From Methanobrevibacter wolinii SH (GTDB lineage: Archaea > Methanobacteriota > Methanobacteria > Methanobacteriales > Methanobacteriaceae), in the NCBI RefSeq assembly GCF_000621965.1, contig NZ_KK211377.1:120296-184295 (forward strand): DNA of 64,000 bases, written 5' to 3'. The notes below the pieces were generated by a model. That model saw only the letters and a list, made by a program, of their open reading frames with translations, was not told where the DNA came from and ran no database searches. Both the position numbers and the translations under genes were made by a program. Below are positions 47,776 to 58,267 of this stretch, piece after piece; positions within the stretch are counted from its first letter, which is position 1, and each line of letters opens with the position of its first letter.

Positions 47776-48603
47776 ATGAAAAAAAAGACAAAAAAGATTA
47801 TTCTTATAATAGTTGTTATTCTTGTACTTTTAGGAGCTTACTATGCAATAAATGGGGGTTCTCATAAAATTGAAATTGTAGGTTCTACTTCAGTACAACC
47901 TGTAGCAGAAAAATTAGTAGAGAAATATAAAGTCTCTCACCCTAATGCTCAAATTAATGTTCAAGGTGGGGGATCTAGTGTAGGTATTAAAAGTGCACAA
48001 CAAGGTACTGCAGATATTGGAACAAGTTCCAAAGAATTAAAAGATAGTGAAAAACAAGGATTAACTGAAATTAACCTTGGTCAAGACGGTGTTGTTGTAG
48101 CAGTTAACAATAAAAATTCAGTAAACTCTCTTACTAAAGATCAATTAAAAGAAATTTTCCAAGGTAAAATTACTAATTGGAATCAAGTAGGTGGATCTGA
48201 TGCTAAAATTAATGTTATTCGTCGTGAAGATGGATCAGGTACTTTAGATGCATTCCAAAAATTAGTAATGGGAAATGATAAAATTAAATCTGATGCAGTA
48301 GTACAAAGTTCTACTGAAGCAGTTAAACAATCTGTAAAACAAGATCCAAATGCTATAGGATTTGTATCTTATGCTCATATGTCTTCTGATGTTAAAGCTG
48401 TTTCTATTGATGGTGTATCTCCTTCTGATGATACTATTGCAGATGGTTCATATACTTTACAAAGACCTTTCTTATTCTTAGTTAAAGGAACTCCTAATAA
48501 AGATACTCAAGACTTCTTAAATTGGGTACAAGGTCCTGAAGGTCAAAAAGTTATTAAAGATGAAAAAATTGTTAAATCAAACAATAAAACTAGTAATAAA
48601 TAA
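47776..48603 (+). CDS. pstS: Phosphate-binding protein PstS
   Basis: A 275-aa substrate-binding protein of the phosphate ABC transporter. A basic N-terminus and one hydrophobic segment (about residues 8-26) anchor or export it; there is no lipobox cysteine, so it is probably held by this uncleaved helix. The binding domain shows the family start [18 protein letters not shown], the phosphate loop [19 protein letters not shown] and [11 protein letters not shown]. The ribosome site GGTG lies before the ATG. Followed by pstC after a spacer with a terminator-like hairpin, so PstS can be made in excess over the channel. Confidence 0.96.
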   Translation: MKKKTKKIILIIVVILVLLGAYYAINGGSHKIEIVGSTSVQPVAEKLVEKYKVSHPNAQINVQGGGSSVGIKSAQQGTADIGTSSKELKDSEKQGLTEINLGQDGVVVAVNNKNSVNSLTKDQLKEIFQGKITNWNQVGGSDAKINVIRREDGSGTLDAFQKLVMGNDKIKSDAVVQSSTEAVKQSVKQDPNAIGFVSYAHMSSDVKAVSIDGVSPSDDTIADGSYTLQRPFLFLVKGTPNKDTQDFLNWVQGPEGQKVIKDEKIVKSNNKTSNK

Positions 48604-48713
48604 ATTTTAGACTATATTTGATAGTTATTAAACAATAAGTTGAAAATTTAAAAGTTATTTATTATGAAGTTATTTAACAAACAACCATATTCTTCTCCAT
48701 TAGTTTGAATAAT

Positions 48714-48752
48714 AAAAAAGGTGTTTTAATAATCATTGATTATTACTTTTTT
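48714..48752 (+). terminator. Two-part hairpin with T-run between pstS and pstC
   Basis: Inner arms TAATAATCA and TGATTATTA (48727-48745, one-base loop) and outer arms AAAAAAG and CTTTTTT, followed by a long T-rich run. Likely partial terminator or processing site that separates high pstS expression from pstCAB. The 48604-48904 spacer otherwise holds only AT-rich DNA. Confidence 0.6.
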
Positions 48753-48904
48753 ATTTTTTTTTATTTTTTTATAATAACTTAATAATTTAAATTAGTGGTT
48801 TCTTAAATTAATTTCTAATAATTATACTATTTTTTTCTTATTGTGAAATCTATAAGATATTTAAGTCATATTTTTTTATGATGTTAAGTTTAAAGAGGTT
48901 TAAT

Positions 48905-49780
48905 ATGGCAAATAGTACTGAAGAAACTGGAGTTAAAAGTATACTTTTAATTACAGCTTTATTCTCAATTTTCATAATCTTTCTTATTATGGCTTTTATC
49001 TTTGTTGAAGGATGGCCAGCATTTGCAGATTATGGATTTTTTAAGTTTTTATTAGGTTTTAAATGGGATCCTAATAATAATATATTTGGAGTATTTCCGA
49101 TGATTGTTGGTTCATTATGTGTAACCTTCTTTGCACTTCTTCTTGCTGTTCCATTGTCATTATTATGTGCTATATTTATGGCAGAAGTAGCTCCAGATAA
49201 TGTAAGAAAATTTCTTAAACCAGTTATTGAAACTTTAGCCGGTATTCCATCTGTAGTTTATGGTTTCTTTGGTTTAATGGTACTTGTTCCTATGGTTAGG
49301 ACTAATTTTGGAGGTACTGGATTTAGTATATTTACAGCAGGTATTATTTTAGCAATTATGATTTTACCAACAATTATTTCAGTTTCACAAGATTCATTAA
49401 GAGCTGTTCCAAACTCTTATAGGGAAGCTTCTTATGGATTAGGTGCAACTAATTGGCAAACAATTAAGAAAATTATTTTCCCTGCAGCTTTACCTGGTAT
49501 TGTTACTGGTATTATACTTGGTATGGGTAGAGCAATAGGTGAAACTTTAGCAGTAATTATGGTAGCAGGTAATGTAAGTCAAGTTCCATCATCTATATTA
49601 TCTCCAGTTAGAACATTAACTTCTAACATTGCACTTGAAATGGGTTATGCTACTGGTCTTCATTATAATGCATTATTTGCAACTGGTGTAGTTTTATTTA
49701 TAATAATTATTATATTGCTTCTTATTACAAATTATGTACAACGTAAATATAAAATGGATGTTGGAGGTGGAACATTATGA
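48905..49780 (+). CDS. pstC: Phosphate ABC transporter permease PstC
   Basis: A 291-aa permease with six membrane helices. The EAA-type cytoplasmic loop appears as [20 protein letters not shown], and the family segment [21 protein letters not shown] is present. The frame is open from 48878, but AGAGG at 48894-48898 points to the ATG at 48905 (MANSTEE). It overlaps pstA by 4 bp (ATGA), indicating coupled translation. Confidence 0.96.
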   Translation: MANSTEETGVKSILLITALFSIFIIFLIMAFIFVEGWPAFADYGFFKFLLGFKWDPNNNIFGVFPMIVGSLCVTFFALLLAVPLSLLCAIFMAEVAPDNVRKFLKPVIETLAGIPSVVYGFFGLMVLVPMVRTNFGGTGFSIFTAGIILAIMILPTIISVSQDSLRAVPNSYREASYGLGATNWQTIKKIIFPAALPGIVTGIILGMGRAIGETLAVIMVAGNVSQVPSSILSPVRTLTSNIALEMGYATGLHYNALFATGVVLFIIIIILLLITNYVQRKYKMDVGGGTL

Positions 49781-50658
49781 ATTCAGTAGAAGAAGAGATT
49801 AAAAAATCTGGTTCAAAGATATCTCCTAATACATCACAAAAAATAATGAATGCAGTTTTTATATTTGCTGGACTTTTAACATTAATAATTTTAATTATTA
49901 TTATTGGTTATATTATTGTTAAAGGACTTCCTTCATTGAATTTGGAATTTTTACTTTCAAATCCAATTGATTCTGGTAAATCTGGTGGAATTTTCCCAAT
50001 GATTATATCTAGTTTATATGTAACTGCGATTGCAGTTGTTATTGCAACTCCTCTTGCAGTAGGTGCAGCAATTTATATTTCTGAATATTCTTCTAAAGGA
50101 AAAATTGTAGAAATTGTAAGATTTGGTGCTCAAATTCTCGCTTCAATCCCTTCAATTATATTTGGTTTATTTGGTCTCCAATTCTTTGTTATTTCCTTAA
50201 ATTTAGGATATTCTGTTTTATCTGGAGGTTTAGTATTAGCTATTATGGCACTTCCAACAATTTTCCAAGTTGCAGAAGTAACCTTATCTTCAGTTCCTAG
50301 CTTATATAAAGAAGGTAGTTATGGTTTAGGTGCTACAAAATGGCAAACAGTTACTGGGGTAATATTACCAGCAGCAATTCCTGGAATAATCACTGGTGTT
50401 ATTTTAGGTTTAACTCGTGCTATATCTGAAGCAGCAGCAGTAATGTTCTGTGTGGGTTCTGCAATTACTGTTCCAATTTCTATTACAGATCCTGGTAGGC
50501 CATTACCACTTCACTTGTATGTACTTGCAACTGAAGGATTATCTATGCAAAATGCATTTGGTACTGCAGCAGTACTTGTTGTTATTGTTTTAGCAATTAC
50601 TTTCATAACAAATTATTTAGTAAACAGATATCAAGAAAAAATGATGGGGGAACGTTAA
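49777..50658 (+). CDS. pstA: Phosphate ABC transporter permease PstA
   Basis: A 293-aa permease, partner of PstC, with six membrane helices. It carries its own EAA loop [20 protein letters not shown] and the family segment [18 protein letters not shown]. The start codon overlaps the pstC stop and the stop codon is followed at once by the pstB ATG, so pstC, pstA and pstB form one tightly packed operon. Confidence 0.96.
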   Translation: MNSVEEEIKKSGSKISPNTSQKIMNAVFIFAGLLTLIILIIIIGYIIVKGLPSLNLEFLLSNPIDSGKSGGIFPMIISSLYVTAIAVVIATPLAVGAAIYISEYSSKGKIVEIVRFGAQILASIPSIIFGLFGLQFFVISLNLGYSVLSGGLVLAIMALPTIFQVAEVTLSSVPSLYKEGSYGLGATKWQTVTGVILPAAIPGIITGVILGLTRAISEAAAVMFCVGSAITVPISITDPGRPLPLHLYVLATEGLSMQNAFGTAAVLVVIVLAITFITNYLVNRYQEKMMGER

Positions 50659-51411
50659 ATGGATAAACTTAAAAGTGAAAATTTAAATGTGTATTTTGGA
50701 GATGCACATATTCTTCATGATATTAATCTTAGTATGCCTGAGAATTCAATTACTGCACTTATTGGCCCATCAGGTTGTGGTAAATCAACATTCCTTAGAA
50801 CATTAAATAGGATGAATGATTTAATTCCTACATTTCATCATGAAGGTAATGTATATTTAGATAATAATGAAATTTATGATGATAGTGTAGATGTAGTTAA
50901 CTTAAGAAAAAGAGTCGGAATGGTATTTCAGAAAGCAAATCCTTTCCCAAAATCAATTTTTGAAAATGTAGCTTATGGTCTTAGAATTCATGGTATTGAA
51001 GATGAAGATTATATTAAACAAAAAGTTGAAGCAGCACTTAAATCTGCAGCTATTTGGGATGAAGTAAAAGATAAACTTGATCAATCTGCTCTTGGATTAT
51101 CTGGTGGTCAACAACAAAGATTGTGTATTGCAAGGACTGTTGCTATTGAACCAGAAGTAATTCTCATGGATGAACCTTGTTCTGCTCTTGATCCAATTTC
51201 TACTTTAAAAATTGAAGATTTAATGACTGAACTTAAAAAAGATTATACAATTGTAATTGTTACTCACAATATGCAACAAGCAACAAGGGTTTCAGATTCA
51301 ACTGCATTTTTCTTAAATGGTCAAATTATTGAACATGGTCCAACACAAGAATTATTCGTAAATCCAAAAGAAGAAAAAACAGAAGAATATATCTCTGGAA
51401 GATTTGGATAG
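50659..51411 (+). CDS. pstB: Phosphate ABC transporter ATPase PstB
   Basis: A 250-aa ABC ATPase with Walker [10 protein letters not shown], signature [12 protein letters not shown], Walker [14 protein letters not shown] and switch His in [11 protein letters not shown]. The family segment [18 protein letters not shown] is typical for PstB. No gap after pstA; GGGGGAACGTTAAATG provides the ribosome site inside pstA. It drives phosphate import together with PstSCA. Confidence 0.97.
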   Translation: MDKLKSENLNVYFGDAHILHDINLSMPENSITALIGPSGCGKSTFLRTLNRMNDLIPTFHHEGNVYLDNNEIYDDSVDVVNLRKRVGMVFQKANPFPKSIFENVAYGLRIHGIEDEDYIKQKVEAALKSAAIWDEVKDKLDQSALGLSGGQQQRLCIARTVAIEPEVILMDEPCSALDPISTLKIEDLMTELKKDYTIVIVTHNMQQATRVSDSTAFFLNGQIIEHGPTQELFVNPKEEKTEEYISGRFG

Positions 51412-51467
51412 AAGATATTTTCATATTTAGATTAAATAGAATTTTTTCATTAAAGGAGTTATAATTT

Positions 51468-52250
51468 ATGGATGAAGAATACACTATAAAAGATTATCCA
51501 ACTTCAAATTTTAAAGATAGGATTGAATTAGTATATAAACAAACAAAAGATATTGGTCAAAAAGTAGTAGATAATACTCGTTTAGTTATTTCATTATTAA
51601 AAGAATATAATGACAATATTAAAACAGAAATATTAGCTAATAGTGAAGAAATAGACCTTGCAGTATTTGATTTAGAAAGAGATTGTATTAAATTTTTAGC
51701 ATCAGAACAACCTGTTGCTTCTGATTTATTATATATTCAGTCTACTGTAAGAAATATTAGCCATCTTAAAAGAATTGGTTATTTAGATTCTAATATTGCA
51801 GAAGCTATTGAAAAATTAAATGATTTTGAAGTACCTTCTGAATTAATTGAAGAATTATCTTATATGGCAGATTATACACAAGTAATGATTTCAAAATCTA
51901 TTTGTGCATTTTTAAATTATGATATTACAATGGCTAGTGAATTAAGTGAAGATGATGATAAAATTGATAGTTTATTTGATAAAATATTGAATTCATGTGT
52001 TAAGTATATTGCTTCTGATGATTCACAATATGATGTTATGTGTTTTGTTCAAATTATTTTTATTTCAAGATTCTTTGAACGTATTGCAGATCGTACAGTA
52101 GCTATTGGTTCTAGAACTATTTATATGATGACTCTTAGAAGGCCAAATAATCAACCTCATCATGATGATGAGGAACCTTTCTTAAAAGAAGATGCTTCTA
52201 AATTTGTTGAAAAAGAACAACATAATCCAATTCATAAAAAGGATGAATAA
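51468..52250 (+). CDS. phoU: PhoU-family phosphate regulatory protein
   Basis: A 260-aa helical protein without DNA-binding domain. The two PhoU repeats are present, though the first ESD-type metal motif is weak (RNISHLKRIGYLDSNI) and the second is FISRFFERIADRTVAIG. A C-terminal extension is polar and His/Glu-rich (QPHHDDEEPFL) and may bind metal. AAAGGAG precedes the ATG, 56 bp after pstB. By family it tunes Pst activity and signals phosphate sufficiency, here probably to the HTH-PhoU regulator. Confidence 0.92.
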   Translation: MDEEYTIKDYPTSNFKDRIELVYKQTKDIGQKVVDNTRLVISLLKEYNDNIKTEILANSEEIDLAVFDLERDCIKFLASEQPVASDLLYIQSTVRNISHLKRIGYLDSNIAEAIEKLNDFEVPSELIEELSYMADYTQVMISKSICAFLNYDITMASELSEDDDKIDSLFDKILNSCVKYIASDDSQYDVMCFVQIIFISRFFERIADRTVAIGSRTIYMMTLRRPNNQPHHDDEEPFLKEDASKFVEKEQHNPIHKKDE

Positions 52251-52332
52251 TTTAAGATAAATATTTATCTTATTCTTTTTTTTATTTTTTTATTTTAATT
52301 TTTAGTATTAAAATTTTTAAGTATTTATGCTT

Positions 52333-52426
52333 GTTGAAATCTTTTTAATTTTTAGAATAAATCTTCTTAAATTTAATTTTTAAGTATTAATACTGTTTAA
52401 ATTATTATAAAAAATAAGATTTCAAC
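52333..52426 (+). repeat. Dispersed ~90-bp inverted-repeat element, copy 4 (best preserved)
   Basis: 94 bp with perfect 11-bp terminal inverted repeats GTTGAAATCTT (52333) and AAGATTTCAAC (52416-52426). The core is CTTAAATTTAATTTTTAAGT / ATTAATACT / GTTTAAATTATTATAAAAAA, containing the small palindrome AGTATTAATACT. It lies between the convergent phoU and fumarase genes in a 334-bp spacer with nothing else recognisable. Confidence 0.85.
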
Positions 52427-52584
52427 AGACTTAGTATTAATAAAAGCTTTTTTTATATTATTTGATTATATTTTAAACTAATAATAAAAATTAATACTCT
52501 GATTTTTTAATTGATAATTGATTTTTATATATTAAAAATAAGAATATATTAAAAGCAATAATATATTAAATATTTTAATTTAAT

Positions 52585-53427
52585 TTATTCATCTTTTAAT
52601 ATTTTACTTGCATGTCTATTTGCCCAACATTGTATACATACACCTATAGGTAAACCTGCTGTATGTGTATCAACTTTTTTAATTTTAACATCAAGAGCAG
52701 TTGTTTTACCACCAAGCCCCATTGGTCCTTTTCCATTTGCATTAATTTCTTCTAAAATTTCTTTTTCTAATTCTGCAAGTTCAGGATCTTCGTTTGGTTT
52801 TCCAATTTCTTCAAGTAATGCTTCTTTTGCAAGTTTCATAGCAAAGTCAGATGTACCTCCAACACCTACACCAACTACCATAGGTGGACAAGGTTTACCT
52901 CCTGCTTGAAGTGCTGTTTGGACTGTAAACTCTTTTATTCCTTTTTTTCCTTCACTTGGAAGTGCCATTTTAAGTTTATTATTATTTTCAGATCCAAATC
53001 CTTTTGGAAGCACTGTTATTTCAAGGTAATCTGTGTCTGTAAGTTCAATATTAATGTATGGTATTTCAACACCTATATTATTACCTGAATTTTTCCTTGT
53101 TAATGGATTTACAATATTTGGTCTAAGTGGAACTTCTTTTGTTGCTTTTGCAACTCCTTTTTTAATTCCTTCTTTAAGATTTTCAACTTGAACATTTCCA
53201 AGTTTAACAAAAATTATTCCAAGACCTGTATCTTGACACATTGGAATCTGTTTTTCGTGAGCTATTTTAATATTTTTTAATATAGCTTCAATATTTAATT
53301 TAGCTATATCATCTTCTTCATTTTTAAGAGCATTTTCTAGTGATTTAATAACATCTTCATTAAGATCATTTACTGCTTCTTTATAAAGTTGACAAACAGT
53401 ATTTTCAATTGTTTTTTCACTTATCAT
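52585..53427 (-). CDS. fumA: Fumarate hydratase class I, alpha subunit
   Basis: A 280-aa Fe-S hydratase subunit. Cluster cysteines are visible in [23 protein letters not shown] and [12 protein letters not shown]. Length equals the separate alpha subunits of archaeal two-subunit fumarases; the beta subunit is not in the window. It interconverts fumarate and malate in the partial reductive TCA pathway that methanogens use for 2-oxoglutarate. It follows the por operon on the same strand after 520 bp; tartrate dehydratase is the alternative by family but less likely here. Confidence 0.92.
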   Translation of the reverse strand: MISEKTIENTVCQLYKEAVNDLNEDVIKSLENALKNEEDDIAKLNIEAILKNIKIAHEKQIPMCQDTGLGIIFVKLGNVQVENLKEGIKKGVAKATKEVPLRPNIVNPLTRKNSGNNIGVEIPYINIELTDTDYLEITVLPKGFGSENNNKLKMALPSEGKKGIKEFTVQTALQAGGKPCPPMVVGVGVGGTSDFAMKLAKEALLEEIGKPNEDPELAELEKEILEEINANGKGPMGLGGKTTALDVKIKKVDTHTAGLPIGVCIQCWANRHASKILKDE

Positions 53428-53947
53428 ATTATCATCAATAAATTATTATCTAAATTATGTACAATTTTAATTTTTAATAAGAATAATATTTGTATTTTAT
53501 TTTTAAAAAATTAAATAAGTTTCTATATTTTTTCTTTTCATAGCTTTTTATTTTTATAAATTTTTTTCTTTATTTTTTTCATAGTTTTTTATTTTTATAA
53601 ATCTATTTTTTATTCTTAAAATTATAATTGATATATAAATTTATATTTTTATAATGCTTATAATATTTTATTTTAGTCTAAACTAATTGCTTATTAAATA
53701 AATACTATGTATTATTATGAAAAATAGAATTTACTAAATATAATAAATTTAAAATAAGTTTTTATTTTTAAAAATAGTATTTAATTATTAATTATTAAAA
53801 TTTAGGTTTTATTGAAAATCATTCTATTTTTTAAATAACTTTTTTAAATTTAATTCTTGAGTATTAATACTTTTAAATTATATAAAAAATAGGATTTCAA
53901 TATATTAAAATTTATAAAAAATAGGGGAAAGAATAATATGATTTAAA
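53428..53947. other. 520-bp spacer between porF and fumarase genes
   Basis: AT-rich noncoding DNA with one dispersed element (53812-53900). Two copies of TTTTTATTTTTATAAATnTA with CATAGnTTTTTATT are seen at about 53536-53605. Promoter for the fumarase gene is presumably here; no gene is visible. Confidence 0.45.
53812..53900 (+). repeat. Dispersed ~90-bp inverted-repeat element, copy 5
   Basis: Begins TTGAAAATCATTCTATTTTT and ends AAAAAATAGGATTTCAA, the two ends being imperfect inverted copies of each other. The core TTTAAATTTAATTCTTGAGT / ATTAATACT / TTTAAATTATATAAAAAATA closely follows the 52333 copy. Confidence 0.75.
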
Positions 53948-54391
53948 TTATTCTTTTTCAAGTAAAATTTTATTTTTAGATTTTAATAAACTAAGCTCTT
54001 TAGCAAGTTTAGCTCTTTTTTTATTAATCATGTCTTGTGAACTTGAAGTTAACGCATTTGTAGGACAAGATTCTACACAATATTGTGTATCTCTGTTTAT
54101 ACATAAATCACACTTTTTTGCATGGGAATCATCCATATGTATTGCACCTATTGGACAAACATCTCTACAAATTCCACAACCAATACATTTTTCATCATTG
54201 ATTGTTATTGCTCCTCCAACATATTCAATTGCTCCTTCTGGACAATTTTTAAGACATGGTGCTTTATCTGGACTACAATGCATACAGAATAATGGAACAT
54301 TTCCATAAAGATGTATTGCATTGTTTGGACAAGCACGTTCACAATTTCCACAATCAACACATTCTTCAGGATTTAATACTAGTTCTCTCAT
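53948..54391 (-). CDS. porF: Polyferredoxin-like PorF subunit
   Basis: A 147-aa protein with four cysteine-rich cluster sites: CVDCGNCERACP, CMHCSPDKAPCLKNCP, CIGCGICRDVCP and a last CDLCINRDTQYCVESCP. It matches PorF, the electron-carrier protein cotranscribed with pyruvate ferredoxin oxidoreductase in Methanobacteriales. The frame is open to 54457, but AAGGAGG points to the ATG at 54391 (MRELVLNPEEC). Last gene of porCDABEF. Confidence 0.88.
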   Translation of the reverse strand: MRELVLNPEECVDCGNCERACPNNAIHLYGNVPLFCMHCSPDKAPCLKNCPEGAIEYVGGAITINDEKCIGCGICRDVCPIGAIHMDDSHAKKCDLCINRDTQYCVESCPTNALTSSSQDMINKKRAKLAKELSLLKSKNKILLEKE

Positions 54392-54410
54392 ATTTATCCT
54401 CCTTTGTTGA

Positions 54411-54914
54411 TTATTTTGAAATTTTTTCATCAAGTATTTTTTGTGATCTAGAACCACTAGTTAAAACACTTAATACACTTCTTTGTTTTTTACTGTGTCC
54501 AAATGCTTTTTTAACATATTCTTTACGTTTTTCTTCAACAAGTTTATCAGTGTCTACTAATGAAATTGCCCTTTTAGAACAAGCTTTAATACATGCTGGT
54601 CCTTCTGGTCTATCTATACATCTATTACATTTTTCAGAACTTTTATCATAAATACTAATTGCTCCAAATGGACATGCTAATGCACATAAACCACAAGCAA
54701 TACATTTTTCTGAGTCAACACCTTCACTAGTCATTGCATCAGTAGGACAAATAACTTCACAAGATGGATCTTGACATTGTTGACAGAGAACAGGATAGTA
54801 AGAATTTTCATATTCTAAAATATTTATTCTAGAGGTACCATGTAATGATTCACAAGCTTTTTCACAATCTTTACAACCATCACAAATATCTCTTTGTACT
54901 AATATTTTTTTCAA
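54411..54914 (-). CDS. porE: Polyferredoxin-like PorE subunit
   Basis: A 167-aa protein with several 4Fe-4S sites: CDGCKDCEKACE, CQQCQDPSCEVICP, CIACGLCALACP and CNRCIDRPEGPACIKACS, like the electron-transfer subunits of hydrogenase and Por complexes. A basic C-terminal tail follows. A GTG at 54923 is in frame, but it lies in the ribosome site GAGGTGAG; the TTG at 54914 (MKKILVQRDIC) is preferred. It begins right after porB and is followed by porF. Confidence 0.87.
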   Translation of the reverse strand: MKKILVQRDICDGCKDCEKACESLHGTSRINILEYENSYYPVLCQQCQDPSCEVICPTDAMTSEGVDSEKCIACGLCALACPFGAISIYDKSSEKCNRCIDRPEGPACIKACSKRAISLVDTDKLVEEKRKEYVKKAFGHSKKQRSVLSVLTSGSRSQKILDEKISK

Positions 54915-54924
54915 TATTCTCACC

Positions 54925-55791
54925 TCAGATTCCTAATTCGTCACATTGGTTGTCTACATAATCTTGGATTATTTGTACTTCGTTTTCAGTTAAATGTTTA
55001 AATCTTTTTTGAGCTTTTAAGTATTCAATAACTGGTTTTCTTTCAGTTGGCCTGTAAGTTACTTTGAATTCACCATTTTCAATTTCATATAATGGCCAGA
55101 ATCCAGTTTCTACTCCAAGTCTTCCAACTTCTATGGTTTTAGATGCAGCAAATCCCCAACCAGTAGTACAAGGTTGATTTAAATGGATATATGCAGGTCC
55201 TTTAGTTTCTACTGCTTTTTTAACTTTTCTCATGTAATCTTCAGGATATGCGATAGAAGCAGTTGCAATATATGGAATTCCATGTGCAGCCATAATCATT
55301 GGCATATTTTTCTTAGGTCTATCTTCACCGAAACTTTCACTACCGCTTGGTGATGTAGTAGTTGATGCTCCCCATGGGGTAGCTCCACTTCTTTGAATAC
55401 CTGTATTCATATATGCTTCGTTATCATAACAAATATATGTTATATTATGTCCTCTTTCCATAGCTCCTGAAATAGATTGTAAACCAATATCTACACTTCC
55501 ACCGTCACCACCAAATGCTACAACATGTGTATCTTCTTTTCCTTGGCTTTTAAGTGCACGTTCTACACCACTTGCTACTGCACCTGCATTTTCAAATGCT
55601 ACATGAACAAATGGAACTTCCCAAGCAGTTTCTGGGTAAGGGGTAGTCATAACTTCAAGACATCCAGTTGCAGCTATTACAACAGTGTTTTTTCCAGATG
55701 CTTTAAGTGCTAATCTTACTCCAATAGCTGCTCCACATCCTGCACAACCTCTGTGTCCTGGTGCTAATAATTCTTCTTTAGGTATATCCAT
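54925..55791 (-). CDS. porB: Pyruvate ferredoxin oxidoreductase, beta subunit
   Basis: A 288-aa thiamine-diphosphate-binding subunit. [16 protein letters not shown] holds cluster cysteines; the ThDP motif is [13 protein letters not shown] through [15 protein letters not shown]. It catalyses reversible pyruvate oxidation to acetyl-CoM-independent acetyl-CoA and CO2 with ferredoxin, used for carbon assimilation. An ATG at 55800 is zero bases from the GGAGG, so the ATG at 55791 (MDIPKEELL), 9 bp away, is preferred; it then starts 1 bp after the porA stop. Confidence 0.95.
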   Translation of the reverse strand: MDIPKEELLAPGHRGCAGCGAAIGVRLALKASGKNTVVIAATGCLEVMTTPYPETAWEVPFVHVAFENAGAVASGVERALKSQGKEDTHVVAFGGDGGSVDIGLQSISGAMERGHNITYICYDNEAYMNTGIQRSGATPWGASTTTSPSGSESFGEDRPKKNMPMIMAAHGIPYIATASIAYPEDYMRKVKKAVETKGPAYIHLNQPCTTGWGFAASKTIEVGRLGVETGFWPLYEIENGEFKVTYRPTERKPVIEYLKAQKRFKHLTENEVQIIQDYVDNQCDELGI

Positions 55792-55792
55792 C

Positions 55793-56941
55793 TTATTCAT
55801 CCTCCTCTATTCCTACCCAATTAACTTTTTCAACTGGGTTTTTAGTTAATTCTAATATTTCATAAAGGGTACTTGGAGTGATATCTTTTCCACCTAATCC
55901 AATAATAAAGTTATACATTTCTTTGTCTACGTTGGTTTTCATATCTTCATATAATGCTCCACCAACACCAAAACTAATATCTTTATCAAGTACTGCTAAT
56001 TTACTTGCGTTTTTAACAGCTTCATTGATTTTTTCTCCAGGGAATGGTCTGTAAGATAATATTTTTACAAGTCCTACTTTTTCTCCAGATTCACGCATTT
56101 CATCAATAACAACTCTTAATGTACTACAAACAGATCCTAATGCAACGAATATGATATCTGCATCTTCACATCTATATGTATCAATAAGGTCATGATGTCT
56201 TCCAAAGATTTCTTCAAAATCTTTAAATGCATCTTCAAATACATCTATTGATTTATCCATTGCAACTTGCATTGCATGTCTTGCTTCCATATAAAATCTT
56301 GGATCTGAAAAACTTCCAACAGTTACAGGTTTTTCTGGGTCTAAATAAGAATATTTAGGTACATAATCTGGTAAGAATTTATCTACTTGTTCTTGATCTG
56401 GAATATCAACAACTTCATTTGTATGAGTAATGATAAATCCATCAATGGTTATCATAACTGGTAATAAAACATTTTCATTTTCTGCTACTTTAAATCCAGC
56501 AAGTACCATATCTAATGCTTCTTGTCCATCTTCAGCATAAAGTTGAATCCATCCAGAATCTCTTTGTGCAATAGAATCTTGTTGATCATTCCAAATACAT
56601 AATGGTGCAGATATTGCTCTGTTTGCATCTGCTAAGACTATAGGTGCTCTCATTCCTGCTGCTGCAAATAATACTTCATGCATATACATTAATCCTTGTG
56701 ATGAAGTTGCGGTAAAAGTTCTTACACCAGTACTACTTGCTCCAATTGCTGCACTCATTGCAGAATGTTCTGATTCTACTCTAATATATTCAGTATCTAA
56801 TTCACCATTAGCTACATAATCTGCAATATGTTCTGCTACTGTAGTCATTGGTGTGATAGGATAAACAGGAATAACTTTTGGTTTAGCTAATTTTACAGCT
56901 TCGGATATAGCTTCTGTTGCTGTCATAACTTTTTTTGTCAT
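55793..56941 (-). CDS. porA: Pyruvate ferredoxin oxidoreductase, alpha subunit
   Basis: A 382-aa subunit with the family start [20 protein letters not shown] and [14 protein letters not shown], the segment [20 protein letters not shown] and the C-terminal domain [15 protein letters not shown]. It carries the pyrimidine-binding half of the ThDP site. The frame opens at 56977, overlapping porD, but the conserved protein starts at the ATG at 56941 with GGGAG upstream. Coupled to porB. Confidence 0.95.
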   Translation of the reverse strand: MTKKVMTATEAISEAVKLAKPKVIPVYPITPMTTVAEHIADYVANGELDTEYIRVESEHSAMSAAIGASSTGVRTFTATSSQGLMYMHEVLFAAAGMRAPIVLADANRAISAPLCIWNDQQDSIAQRDSGWIQLYAEDGQEALDMVLAGFKVAENENVLLPVMITIDGFIITHTNEVVDIPDQEQVDKFLPDYVPKYSYLDPEKPVTVGSFSDPRFYMEARHAMQVAMDKSIDVFEDAFKDFEEIFGRHHDLIDTYRCEDADIIFVALGSVCSTLRVVIDEMRESGEKVGLVKILSYRPFPGEKINEAVKNASKLAVLDKDISFGVGGALYEDMKTNVDKEMYNFIIGLGGKDITPSTLYEILELTKNPVEKVNWVGIEEDE

Positions 56942-56966
56942 ATTATTAAATTCTCCCTTTAATTTT

Positions 56967-57215
56967 TTATTCTTCAATTACCATTTCAATAGCATTGACT
57001 GGGCATTCTTGTCCACATATGCCGCATCCTTTACAATAATCATAATTAATATTAAATTCTGTGTCTATACAACCTTCTGGACAGAATATGTAACAATTAT
57101 TACATTTGACACATTTTTCTTGATTGTTAATAGGTTTAAATGTTCTCCAACTTCCAGTTTTGTTAATTTTTGTACTACCTGGTTTATTATTTGTACATCC
57201 TACTGATGGTCTCAT
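56967..57215 (-). CDS. porD: Pyruvate ferredoxin oxidoreductase, delta (ferredoxin-like) subunit
   Basis: An 82-aa subunit with two 4Fe-4S motifs, [12 protein letters not shown] and [12 protein letters not shown]. The N-terminal [14 protein letters not shown] matches PorD of methanogens. AGGTGAT precedes the ATG, 8 bp after porC. It passes electrons from the ThDP/Fe-S core to ferredoxin. Confidence 0.95.
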   Translation of the reverse strand: MRPSVGCTNNKPGSTKINKTGSWRTFKPINNQEKCVKCNNCYIFCPEGCIDTEFNINYDYCKGCGICGQECPVNAIEMVIEE

Positions 57216-57223
57216 ATAATCAC

Positions 57224-57745
57224 CTATTCTAATTCATAAGCTTTTTTAATAGCTGTTACGTTTTTGTCAGCAATTTTACCAGGGAATACTTCCCTAATAA
57301 CTTTTTCTAATGATTCAATACTTACAATACCTGTTTTTTTAGCAAAGTATCCTAAAATAATAGTGTTTACAATAGGTCTTCCTAAAGTTTCAAGTGCAAT
57401 TTTAGTTGCATCAATTTTATATACTGGTACTTTATCACTATTAATATCATGTTTAGTATTTATTACAACATCACTATTTTCTTTAATACCAGAATAGATA
57501 TCTACTACATTTGCTAATCCATCATCAAGTACAATAATGTGATCTGGATTGTAAATCTGATATCTTAATTGTATTGGTTTGTCATCAATTCTTGTGAAAG
57601 CTGCTACTGGTGCTCCTCTTCTTTCTACTCCAAAAGATGGGAATGCTTGTGCATATTTACCATCTTCGAATGCTGCTTTTGCTAAAATTTCAGCTGCAGT
57701 TACAGCACCTTGACCTCCACGTCCGTGAAAGCGAATTTCAATCAT
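57224..57745 (-). CDS. porC: Pyruvate ferredoxin oxidoreductase, gamma subunit
   Basis: A 173-aa subunit opening with [20 protein letters not shown], the hallmark of the gamma domain, followed by [20 protein letters not shown]. First gene of the porCDABEF operon, in the order typical for Methanobacteriales. GGAGGAAAGAT precedes the ATG. Upstream are two copies of a 31-bp direct repeat that may carry its promoter signals. Confidence 0.95.
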
Positions 57746-58267
57746 TTATCTTTCCTCCATTTTTTAAAAAATTTTGATGATTAGTAAAAATTATTTATCA
57801 TGTATAATCATTATAAATTATTATAATTTACCAAGTATATAAATTTAATTATATTTATCATGTAAAATCATTATAAATTATTTTTTTGTATATTTTTTAT
57901 TATATTTTTAATTAAAATTAAACAAAAAAGATATGTTATTTTTGCTTTAAAATATTATTTTGTTTATTGTTTTTTATAATGACGAACATAAATTTTAAAA
58001 TTTACTTAAATCGATTTTTATCTATTTTATTTTTAAATTATTAATATAGTAGTCTTTTTTATAATTTTTTATTTTTTTAATTTTTTATATATTTTTTATA
58101 ATTTTTTAATTTTTCTTTCTATTATATTTTTATAATGTATTTTAATTTTCTATTTAAGTTTTATTCTAATAATATGAATTTTTATTCACAAAAAGTATAA
58201 TTTTAAATAATAAAAAATAATTATAATATTATATATAATTATATCTTAATAATTACAGGTGTCTAAA
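57746..58267. other. 522-bp divergent spacer between por operon and exopolyphosphatase gene
   Basis: Holds the promoters of the por operon (minus) and the ppx gene (plus). The two 31-bp direct repeats are at its por end (listed separately); ATTATATATAATTATATCTT at about 58228-58247 is a probable TATA region for ppx. No gene is seen. Confidence 0.45.
57792..57882 (-). promoter_or_regulatory. 31-bp direct repeat, two copies 60 bp apart, in the por promoter
   Basis: TTTATCATGTATAATCATTA followed by TAAATTATT at 57795, and TTTATCATGTAAAATCATTA followed by TAAATTATT at 57855, one mismatch in the main part. On the minus strand each contains TTTATAAT, a possible TATA box. It starts about 50 bp before the porC start; could be duplicated promoters or two operators. 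Confidence 0.55.

Noticed and set aside
48835..48847. TTCTTATTGTGAA upstream of pstC as a fourth phosphate operator
   Set aside because: It is two bases shorter than the 15-bp dyad and the arms do not match properly; chance is likely in such DNA.
54030..54651. Plus-strand frames across porE and porF
   Set aside because: They are antisense images of the cysteine-rich Por proteins, made open by composition, without ribosome sites.
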